From an uncultured Rubrobacteraceae bacterium (lineage in GTDB: Bacteria > Actinomycetota > Rubrobacteria > Rubrobacterales > Rubrobacteraceae): a stretch of 17,681 bases of DNA. Where the stretch lies: the NCBI GenBank assembly GCA_902805985.1, contig CADCUW010000188.1, positions 1 through 17,681 on the forward strand, written 5' to 3'. Position numbers and translations under genes: made by a program. The notes under the pieces are model-generated. The model had not been told where the DNA came from and ran no database searches. It saw only the letters and a program-made list of their open reading frames with translations. Positions 6,374 through 11,506 of this stretch are shown in pieces. Positions within the stretch are counted from its first letter, which is position 1; every line of letters begins with the position of its first letter.

Positions 6374-7831
6374 GTGGATCTCGACCCGCAAAACCTCTCG
6401 CGCGTCCTCGAGGCGAAAGTGCCCCCCGGGGTTGAGACCGTCTCCGGCGTGACGCACGACTCCCGGGCCGTCCGTCCGGGCTTCGCCTTCGTCGCCGTCT
6501 CCGGCTTCAAGCACGACGGGGTCCTGTTTGCCGCTGACGCCATGAGCCGGGGCGCCGCCCTCGTCGTCGCCGAGAGTCCGGTGGAGGGCGTCCCGACCGC
6601 CGTCGTCCCCGACGCCAGGGTAGCTCTGGCCGCCCTCGCCCGGGCGGTCCACGGGGACCCGTCGGCTGCGCTGGCCGTCTACGGCGTCACGGGGACCAAT
6701 GGCAAGACCACGACCTCGTACGTGCTCCACGCCGTGCTCTCCGGCGCCCGCGGCGAGGAGAGGTGCGGCCTCATGAGCACGGCAGAGACCATCGTGGCCG
6801 AGGGGCGAAGGCCCGCGGTGCGGACGACGCCCGAGGCTCCTGAGGTGCAGGGGACGCTCGCGGAGATGCTCGCCGCCGGCGTGGAGCACGTCGTGATGGA
6901 GGTCTCCTCCCATGGCGTCGCGCTCAAGCGTGTAACAGGCACGCACTTCGCCGGCGCGCTCTTCACCAACCTGACCCGCGACCACCTCGACCTGCACGGC
7001 ACGATGGAGGAGTACTTCGCCGCCAAACGTGAGCTGTTCCTCTGGACGAAGGGGCCGAAGCTCGCCAACGCCGAGGACCCCTGGGGGCTGAGGCTCGCCT
7101 CCGAGGTCGAGGACGTCAGGACCTTCGGCGGGACGAAGGACGCGGACTACCGGGTCGAGGGCGTGGAGGCGGGCGGGGGTGGTACGAGGTTCTCCCTGAG
7201 ACATCCGGATGGGGTGTTGGATCTTCGGAGCCCGCTCCTCGGGCCTTACAACGTGCTCAACGTCGCCGGGGCCGCGGGGCTCGCGCTCGCCACGGGCGTG
7301 GAGCCAGAGGACATACGTCGGGCCGTGCGGGAGATGGGGCAGGTGCCTGGCAGGTTCGAGCGGGTGGTTGCGGCGCGGGACCATGGATTCGAGGTGGTCG
7401 TGGATTACGCCCACACGGACGTCGGGCTCGAGGCGGCGCTGCGGGTCGCCCGGGGGGTGGCGGCGGGGCGCGTCATCTGCGTGTTCGGGGCGGCGGGGGA
7501 CAGGGACGGGGCCAAGCGGCCCGGGATGGGGCGAGTTGCCTCGCGGCTGGCGGACATCAGCATAGTCACCACCGACGACGCCTACACCGAAGATCCCGGC
7601 GAGATCGCGCGCGAGGTCGCGGCCGGGGCAGACCCCTCGCGGACAGTGGTCGAGCTTGACCGGCGGGGGGCGATCCGGCGCGCGCTGCTGGCGGCGGGGA
7701 CGGGGGACGTGGTCGTGGTGGCCGGAAAGGGGCACGAGACGGTGCAGCACCTCCCCGATGGGGACGTGCCGTTCCACGACGCGACCGTCGTCGAGGAGTT
7801 GCTGGCGGAGATCGGGCAGAACGGGAGGTAG
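6374..7831 (+). CDS. murE: UDP-N-acetylmuramoyl-tripeptide synthetase MurE
   Basis: This cytosolic Mur ligase adds the third stem-peptide residue to UDP-MurNAc-L-Ala-D-Glu with ATP. It has 485 residues. Visible are the N-terminal HDSRAV (28-33), the P-loop GVTGTNGKTTTS (104-115), TTPEAPE (151-157), MEVSSHG (175-181), NLTRDHLDLHGT (199-210), YFAAKREL (214-221; Lys218 aligns with the carbamylated lysine), DYAHT (344-348) and GAAGDRDGAKRPGMG (372-386). The amino-acid selectivity motif reads TTDDAYTEDP (399-408) instead of the diaminopimelate signature DNPR, so a substrate other than meso-DAP, probably L-Lys, is inferred. Upstream in-frame starts exist at 6212 and 6335. GTG 6374 is preferred because MurE homologues begin near here and an extended -10 ends 7 nt before it. 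It heads a cluster with a CsoR-like gene 7 nt downstream. Confidence 0.93.
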   Translation: MDLDPQNLSRVLEAKVPPGVETVSGVTHDSRAVRPGFAFVAVSGFKHDGVLFAADAMSRGAALVVAESPVEGVPTAVVPDARVALAALARAVHGDPSAALAVYGVTGTNGKTTTSYVLHAVLSGARGEERCGLMSTAETIVAEGRRPAVRTTPEAPEVQGTLAEMLAAGVEHVVMEVSSHGVALKRVTGTHFAGALFTNLTRDHLDLHGTMEEYFAAKRELFLWTKGPKLANAEDPWGLRLASEVEDVRTFGGTKDADYRVEGVEAGGGGTRFSLRHPDGVLDLRSPLLGPYNVLNVAGAAGLALATGVEPEDIRRAVREMGQVPGRFERVVAARDHGFEVVVDYAHTDVGLEAALRVARGVAAGRVICVFGAAGDRDGAKRPGMGRVASRLADISIVTTDDAYTEDPGEIAREVAAGADPSRTVVELDRRGAIRRALLAAGTGDVVVVAGKGHETVQHLPDGDVPFHDATVVEELLAEIGQNGR

Positions 7832-7838
7832 GGGCCAG

Positions 7839-8099
7839 GTGCAAGAAGGGACCAAAGGTGAGGTCGTGCGGCGTTTGCGGAGCGTCCAGGGGCACGTGCG
7901 TGGGGTGGAGAAGATGGTCGAGGAAGGCGACGTTACTTACGCTGATATCGTCCAGCAGACGAGCGCCATCTTCTCGGCCATCCGAAGGATCAACACCCTG
8001 CTGCTCAAGGACTTCGTCGAGGAGCGGGCCGGGCGGGACGGGGCTTCGGAGGAGATGATCAAAGACCTCATCAAGGCCATCGACCGGGTGACGAAGTAG
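7839..8099 (+). CDS. CsoR/RcnR-family (DUF156-type) protein lacking the metal/thiol ligands
   Basis: The product is an 86-residue all-helical protein with the CsoR-family core: VRRLRSVQGHVRGVEKMVEEG (10-30) keeps the basic residues used for DNA contact, followed by DIVQQTSAIFSAI (36-48) and LLLKDFVEE (54-62). Family members bind Cu(I), Ni, formaldehyde or persulfide through Cys and His in helices 2 and 3. By alignment the first Cys is Tyr34, the His is Phe59 and the second Cys is Arg63, and the protein contains no cysteine at all. It therefore cannot sense metal or sulfur the usual way. The start is GTG 7839, 7 nt after the murE stop, preceded by GGGAGGTAGGGG. It is probably co-transcribed with murE and the membrane protein gene at 8101. 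It could be a repressor of its own cluster or a non-sensing DNA-binding protein. Confidence 0.85.
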   Translation: MQEGTKGEVVRRLRSVQGHVRGVEKMVEEGDVTYADIVQQTSAIFSAIRRINTLLLKDFVEERAGRDGASEEMIKDLIKAIDRVTK

Positions 8100-8100
8100 G

Positions 8101-8343
8101 ATGAAGGACATGCGTCCGCGGACATTACTCTTCGTCCTGATCTCCGTCGTGCCGGTAATCGTGGCCGTCGCCTTCGTCGTGGCGATCCTGCTCCAGCGGG
8201 CCGGGTTCGGGTTGGTGATCTGGGCCCTCGTGCCGTTTGTGGTCTCGATGGTCCTGATCGGGGCGCTCGGGGTCGTCCTCGGCCGGGCCGCGACGCGGCG
8301 CGCCTCGGACGGCCGGCGATCCGGCGGAGACGATGGTGTATAG
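8101..8343 (+). CDS. Small two-helix membrane protein
   Basis: The product has 80 residues and no recognised family. Two hydrophobic segments (about residues 8-30 and 34-60) are joined by a short loop with an Arg. The C-terminal 20 residues are Arg/Ser/Gly/Asp-rich and probably cytoplasmic by the positive-inside rule. The ATG lies 1 nt after the CsoR-like stop (TAGGATG), so coupled translation is likely; an alternative in-frame ATG is at 8110. The stop codon at 8341-8343 is embedded in the TATAGT promoter of the next gene. Membership of the murE cluster is seen; a role in envelope biology is only a guess. Confidence 0.7.
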   Translation: MKDMRPRTLLFVLISVVPVIVAVAFVVAILLQRAGFGLVIWALVPFVVSMVLIGALGVVLGRAATRRASDGRRSGGDDGV

Positions 8344-8344
8344 T
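8339..8344 (+). promoter_or_regulatory. Internal -10 before the small helical protein gene
   Basis: TATAGT ends 9 nt before ATG 8354 with no Shine-Dalgarno between, matching the leaderless pattern. The 11 bases GTATAGTCCCC (8338-8348) recur exactly at 9180-9190 in the hup promoter, suggesting a shared -10 and GC-rich discriminator. No -35 is evident. Confidence 0.5.
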
Positions 8345-8353
8345 CCCCGGCCA

Positions 8354-8644
8354 ATGGAGGAGAAGGGCAGGGAGATGGAGGAACTCGGGGCCAAGGTGGA
8401 CGAGCTTGAGAGGCTCGCGGGTACTCTGGGCGATGTGCCCGACGAGGAACTCGCCGATACTTTGGCCGAGGCCGTGAAGGTCCTTGGGGAGATCAACGCC
8501 CGCATCGAGGCCCGCGTGGAGGCGGCCGGGGAGGAGTCCCGCGAGGCGGATTCCCTGCTCTCTGGCGTGGACTTCGGACCTTTCGACGAGGCGCTCGAAG
8601 ACCTCGAACGCCGAGAGAGGGGCGCCGGTGAGCCCGGTCCCTGA
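8354..8644 (+). CDS. Small acidic helical (coiled-coil-like) protein
   Basis: The product has 96 residues, is Glu/Ala/Leu-rich, and has no Cys, Trp or His. Residues about 2-60 carry regularly spaced hydrophobics (VDELERLAGTLG, LADTLAEAVKVLGEINARIE) that predict two amphipathic helices. A short hinge GVDFGPF is followed by a second helical stretch, DEALEDLERRERG. The two-helix pattern weakly recalls exonuclease VII small subunits, but the family signature is not met and no xseA neighbour is present, so I leave it as hypothetical. The ATG at 8354 is chosen over 8333 because TATAGT overlaps the latter. Its 3' end overlaps pyrE by 17 nt in another frame, so the two are almost certainly co-transcribed. 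Confidence 0.65.
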   Translation: MEEKGREMEELGAKVDELERLAGTLGDVPDEELADTLAEAVKVLGEINARIEARVEAAGEESREADSLLSGVDFGPFDEALEDLERRERGAGEPGP

Positions 8645-9161
8645 TCTAGCCTCCAGGGTGCGGGAGGCGGCGCTGCTCGAAGGGGACTTCGTGCTCTCCA
8701 GCGGCAAGCGCAGCCCCTTCTACGTGGACAAGTACCTCTTCTCGACGGAGCCTGATCTCCTGCGCGACGTGGCCGAGGCGCTCTCAGAGACGCTGCCAGA
8801 GGGCATAGACCGGCTCGCCGGGGTCGAACTCGGGGCCGTGCCGCTCGTGGTGGCGACGGCGCTCCGCACGGGGCTGCCGTACGTGATCGTGCGCAAGGCC
8901 GCGAAGGAGTACGGGGGCTCGGCCGGCCGGGCCGTCGAGGGCGTCATAGAGGATGGCGAGAAGGTCGTGCTGCTCGAGGACGTCGTCTCGACGGGGACGC
9001 AGGCCGTGAGGGCCGCCAGGGAGCTGGTCGGCCTCGGGGTGGACGTCGTCAGGGTGGTGGCCGTGCTCGACCGGCGGGACGAGCCCGGCGGAAAGCTCGA
9101 AGAATTTCCTTTCGCCAGCCTGCTTAAAATGCATGAACTAGGGGTAGGAAAAAGAGATTGA
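8628..9161 (+). CDS. pyrE: Orotate phosphoribosyltransferase
   Basis: PyrE catalyses the fifth step of pyrimidine synthesis, orotate plus PRPP to OMP plus diphosphate, in the cytosol. The product has 177 residues. SGKRSPFYVDKYLF (25-38) is the N-terminal orotate-site segment, RKAAKEYGG (89-97) the flexible catalytic loop, and VVLLEDVVSTGT (113-124) the PRPP-binding motif of type I phosphoribosyltransferases. GTG 8628 is chosen because the family N-terminus (SPVPDLASRVREAALLEGDFVLSSG) begins there and GAGAGG (8613-8618) sits upstream. The longer reading frame from 8484 runs within the preceding gene. The -35 box of the hup promoter overlaps the stop codon. Its partner pyrF lies 424 bp downstream beyond hup and a terminator. 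Confidence 0.94.
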   Translation: MSPVPDLASRVREAALLEGDFVLSSGKRSPFYVDKYLFSTEPDLLRDVAEALSETLPEGIDRLAGVELGAVPLVVATALRTGLPYVIVRKAAKEYGGSAGRAVEGVIEDGEKVVLLEDVVSTGTQAVRAARELVGLGVDVVRVVAVLDRRDEPGGKLEEFPFASLLKMHELGVGKRD

Positions 9162-9186
9162 GGCGGCAAAAAGCCTCTGGTATAGT
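9158..9186 (+). promoter_or_regulatory. hup promoter
   Basis: TTGAGG (9158-9163) is followed by a 17-nt spacer and TATAGT (9181-9186) with a TGG extension (9178-9180). This is one of the best promoter matches in the window. Transcription would start near 9193 and leave a leader of about 50 nt, so HU can be expressed independently of the murE-pyrE cluster. Confidence 0.7.
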
Positions 9187-9242
9187 CCCCCGGATAGTTT
9201 TGGGGAAGGCAGTGCAAGCGGAAAGTGGAGGCAGAGCCAAGC

Positions 9243-9515
9243 ATGAACAAGACACAGTTGATCGAGAAGATTGCCGAAGAGGCGAACGCCTCGAAGAGCG
9301 ACGCCCAGAAGTTTTTCGAGGCGTTCACCGAGGTGGTCCAGTCCGAGCTCAAGTCGGGCAACCAGATCCAGATCACCGGCTTTGGCAAGTTCTACGTCCA
9401 GCAGCGCGACGCCCGCCAGGGCATCAACCCGCAGACGAAGCAGCGCATAAACATCCCGGCCTCCAAGGTGCCGAAGTTCACCGCCGGCAACGCCCTCAAG
9501 GACCACATCAAGTAG
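9243..9515 (+). CDS. hup: Nucleoid-associated protein HU
   Basis: This histone-like dimeric protein bends and compacts DNA. The length, 90 residues, is standard. It starts MNKTQLIEKIAEEANASKSD, with the GFGKFYVQQRDARQG saddle (about 46-60) and the DNA-grasping arm ending INPQTKQRINIPASKVPKF, which contains the intercalating proline in the NPQT turn. The C-terminus TAGNALKDHIK matches the family. There is no Lys/Ala-rich tail like that of mycobacterial HupB, so it is the plain bacterial form. An in-frame ATG at 9225 would add six residues; 9243 is preferred because the family begins with MNKTQL and GGAGG lies 11 nt upstream. It has its own promoter and is followed by a strong intrinsic terminator. 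Confidence 0.96.
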   Translation: MNKTQLIEKIAEEANASKSDAQKFFEAFTEVVQSELKSGNQIQITGFGKFYVQQRDARQGINPQTKQRINIPASKVPKFTAGNALKDHIK

Positions 9516-9535
9516 CCTCCGCGAGCCAAGCGAGA

Positions 9536-9568
9536 GGCCGTCGGGCGACCCGCCCGGCGGCCTTTTTT
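9536..9568 (+). terminator. Rho-independent terminator after hup
   Basis: GGCCGTCGGGCG (9536-9547) pairs with CGCCCGGCGGCC (9551-9562) across a 3-nt loop ACC, giving a 12-bp stem with one U-G wobble. It is followed at once by TTTTTT (9563-9568). It is the only classical intrinsic terminator with a U-tract in the window. Confidence 0.92.
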
Positions 9569-9585
9569 CGTGTCCGGACGCCGGC

Positions 9586-10425
9586 GTGAGGGCGCTCGTG
9601 GAGTCCGCCCGGCGCAAGGGGAGCCCGCTCGTCGTGGGCCTCGACCCCGTCCCCACCCGGTTCCCGGAGCACCTCAAGGGCCTGCCGGGGCCGCGGGCGG
9701 CGCTGGAGTTCTGCCTCGGCGTCCTGGAGGCTGTGGAGGCTTACGCGGCGGCGGTCAAGCCGCAGGCGGCGCTCTTCGAGCGTCTCGGGCCCGAGGGGAT
9801 GGAGGTCTACGCGGCCCTGATCTCCGCCGCCGGCGACCTCGACCTGCCCGTCATAGCCGACGTCAAGCGCGGCGACATCGGCCCCGTGGCCGCCGCCTAC
9901 GCCGAGGCCCACCTCCGCCTCTACGGGGCCGCCTCCGTTACCGTCAACCCCTACATGGGCGCCGACGCCGTGCTGCCGTTCCTCGAGGAGGCCCGCCGCC
10001 TGGACGCGGGAGGTGGCGTCTTCGTTCTCGTAGCCACCTCCAACCCGTCCGCGGAGGCGCTCCAGGGCGCCACCGACCCGCCGCTCCGAGACCTCGCCGC
10101 CCGCCTCGTCGCCGACCTCGGCCGGAGGGACGGGGAGTACCTGGACGCGGGAGCGGTCGTCGGGGCCACCAGGCCCGAAGTCGGGCGGCGCGTACGCGAG
10201 CTTCTGCCGGACGCGCTCTTCCTCTGCCCCGGCTACGGTGCCCAGGGCGGTGGCGCCGGGAAGATCCTACCCCTCCTCGACTCCAGGGGCGCGGGCGTCC
10301 TCGTCAACAGCAGCCGCGCCATCCTCTATGCCCACGAGAACGAGCCAGGCGACTACCGTCGAGCCGCCGGCGAAGCCGCCCGGAGGACCAGAGAAGACCT
10401 CCTGCAGGCGGGAGTGGGGTACTAG
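9586..10425 (+). CDS. pyrF: Orotidine 5'-phosphate decarboxylase, type 2 (mycobacterial type)
   Basis: PyrF catalyses the last step of UMP synthesis, decarboxylation of OMP, in the cytosol. The length of 279 residues matches type 2 enzymes, which are longer than the E. coli type. Visible are VVGLDPVPTRFP (16-27), AVKPQAALFE (56-65), the catalytic IADVKRGDIGPVAAAYA (90-106; Lys94 and Asp97), VNPYMGADAVLPF, VVGATRPE, CPGYGAQGG and VNSSRAILYA. GTG 9586 is the earliest start that fits; it lies 17 nt after the hup terminator. I see neither a Shine-Dalgarno nor a TANNNT box before it, so how it is transcribed is unclear. Read-through of the terminator from the pyrE/hup transcript is possible and would link the two pyr genes. 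Confidence 0.95.
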   Translation: MRALVESARRKGSPLVVGLDPVPTRFPEHLKGLPGPRAALEFCLGVLEAVEAYAAAVKPQAALFERLGPEGMEVYAALISAAGDLDLPVIADVKRGDIGPVAAAYAEAHLRLYGAASVTVNPYMGADAVLPFLEEARRLDAGGGVFVLVATSNPSAEALQGATDPPLRDLAARLVADLGRRDGEYLDAGAVVGATRPEVGRRVRELLPDALFLCPGYGAQGGGAGKILPLLDSRGAGVLVNSSRAILYAHENEPGDYRRAAGEAARRTREDLLQAGVGY

Positions 10426-10737
10426 CACGCTGCGGCTAACGCCTTTGCTTTCAGCTTCTTGCGGTTGCGGCCGGAGGTAGCGGTATCCCTCTGACTTCCC
10501 TCGGGCGCGGGCGGGTTTCAAACCCGCCCGCTACGGTGGGTCGCCGGTTCCCGGAGGGGAGGGTCCCGGTCTTCGTTCGGCGCGTTACGGCCGACGCCCC
10601 GGCTGACACCCCGGCTGACACCGCGAATCAAAGAAGCTGAAAGCCGCCGTCCGGCGGCGTGCTGAAAGTCCCCGGAGAGGACGTGCTGACAGGTGGGGGC
10701 GTTGGCCGCAGCATGCCGCGGGCCGCTTGGCGGCCCG
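10426..10737. repeat. 312-bp repeat-rich intergenic region
   Basis: No gene is supported here. The region holds GCTTTCAGCTTC (10447-10458), which is the inverted sense of GCTGAAAG at 10636-10643 and 10661-10668. A perfect 12-bp hairpin lies at 10507-10531, with arms GCGGGCGGGTTT and AAACCCGCCCGC around one central C. Two tandem copies of CCGGCTGACACC occupy 10599-10622. A hairpin GCCGCCG-TC-CGGCGGC (10643-10658) sits between the two GCTGAAAG copies. The hairpin at 10507-10531 looks like a mobile or extragenic palindromic repeat and could also terminate pyrF, though it lacks a T-tract. Confidence 0.6.
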
Positions 10738-10738
10738 C
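10718..10738 (-). terminator. Hairpin at the end of the micro-peptide gene
   Basis: GCGGGCCGC (10718-10726) and GCGGCCCGC (10730-10738) form a perfect 9-bp stem with a 3-nt loop. The right arm touches the stop codon of the 30-residue gene. No U-tract follows on the minus strand, so it may act as a stabilising or factor-dependent end. Confidence 0.5.
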
Positions 10739-10830
10739 TAGAACAGGTGCGCGATGGAGATCACCGTTACGAACACCGTCGCGATAGCGACGACGGCGCC
10801 TATGAGTTGCACCACGGTCTCCCTGGTCAT
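10738..10830 (-). CDS. 30-residue single-pass membrane micro-peptide
   Basis: The peptide is MTRETVVQLIGAVVAIATVF followed by ten more residues, VTVISIAHLF. A short charged N-terminus precedes a hydrophobic helix from about residue 6 to 30. GGAGAGGAG ends 3 nt before the ATG, giving a strong Shine-Dalgarno. The gene begins 31 nt after the stop of the cysteine-free thioredoxin-like gene on the same strand and ends in a hairpin, so co-transcription is likely. Such small hydrophobic peptides often bind and modulate a larger membrane protein; here the obvious candidate is the upstream membrane-anchored protein. No homologue family is recognised, and the call rests on ribosome-binding site, composition and position. 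Confidence 0.6.
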   Translation of the reverse strand: MTRETVVQLIGAVVAIATVFVTVISIAHLF

Positions 10831-10861
10831 GTTCTCCTCTCCGGCGGCGCTTGTTGGGCCG

Positions 10862-11404
10862 CTAGTCTTCTCGGAGGGCCGCCTGGCGGTCCTCGTCATT
10901 GCCGGTCGTGGCCTCTTCGATCTTCTGCCCGAGGTCTTTCTCGTAGCCCTCGTAGTACTCGTCCATCGTCCACGAGATGACGCCGTCGCGCACCACGAAG
11001 AGCCGCGGCACCGTCTTGACGTTGTAGCGGGAGGCGAGCCTGCCGGTCGGATCGTACAGGCGTTCGTAGGGGGCGTCCACGTCCTTTCTGGCGAAGGGGA
11101 CGTAGACGACGGCGAAGGAGGCCTCCTCTTCGTACTCCCGGGCAACCTCGACGAAACCGGGCACGGCCTTGTTCGAGTTCTGGTTCAGCGGGCTCCAGAA
11201 GGCAAGCACGTAGACGCCCTCGTCCGAGAGCTCGAAGCGATCCCCCTCGACGTCCGTTGCCGTGAAGTTCCCGGCCGACGAGCCTATGTTGGGCTCGGGT
11301 GCGGCCAGCGTCAGGTTGCCCGTTCCCGTCTCGGCGCCGCCGAAAGAGCGGTAGAACAGGGCCACGGCGAGCACCAGCACGGCCACGACGGCCAGCCGCT
11401 TCAC
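10862..11404 (-). CDS. Membrane-anchored thioredoxin-fold (TlpA/redoxin-like) protein without cysteines
   Basis: The product has 180 residues. An N-terminal membrane segment (about 4-18) is followed by an external domain with the thioredoxin pattern: EPNIGSSAGNFTATDVEGDRF (37-57) and VYVLAFWSPLNQNSNKAVP (64-82). In redoxins the latter carries CxxC; here those positions are Asn74 and Ser77, and the protein has no cysteine. The cis-proline turn TVPRLFVV (131-138; Pro133) is kept. The fold is therefore retained but thiol-disulphide chemistry is lost, which suggests a binding or scaffolding role. GTG 11404 is the first start that gives the membrane anchor. The reading frame continues far upstream to 13126, but that part is antisense to the carboxypeptidase and kinase genes. 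It diverges from the carboxypeptidase gene and precedes the 30-residue peptide. Confidence 0.82.
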   Translation of the reverse strand: MKRLAVVAVLVLAVALFYRSFGGAETGTGNLTLAAPEPNIGSSAGNFTATDVEGDRFELSDEGVYVLAFWSPLNQNSNKAVPGFVEVAREYEEEASFAVVYVPFARKDVDAPYERLYDPTGRLASRYNVKTVPRLFVVRDGVISWTMDEYYEGYEKDLGQKIEEATTGNDEDRQAALRED

Positions 11405-11445
11405 GAGGGGTCCGGGGCGGGGATCGAGGGACGCACGACGGAGAA

Positions 11446-11496
11446 ATTGTAACCGGTTGAAACCCCCTTGTCGTGGGGGCCGGATCGTCGTAGCCT
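11446..11496. promoter_or_regulatory. Divergent promoters sharing one -35 box
   Basis: The plus strand has TTGTCG (11468-11473), 17 nt, TAGCCT (11491-11496), then 10 nt to GTG 11507. The minus strand has ACGACA (11474-11469), 17 nt, TACAAT (11451-11446). The two -35 hexamers overlap by five bases and are framed by CCCCC (11463-11467) and GGGGG (11475-11479). The palindrome AACCGGTT lies at 11451-11458. Binding at the centre would affect both directions. Confidence 0.6.
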
Positions 11497-11506
11497 CTGT
11501 GTTCCC

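Noticed and set aside
6365..7855. Minus-strand open frame of 496 codons opposite murE
   Set aside because: Pro/His/Arg-rich antisense composition, while murE on the plus strand has every family motif.
8354..8644. Small helical protein as exonuclease VII small subunit
   Set aside because: Only general two-helix similarity; the family signature and an xseA neighbour are missing.
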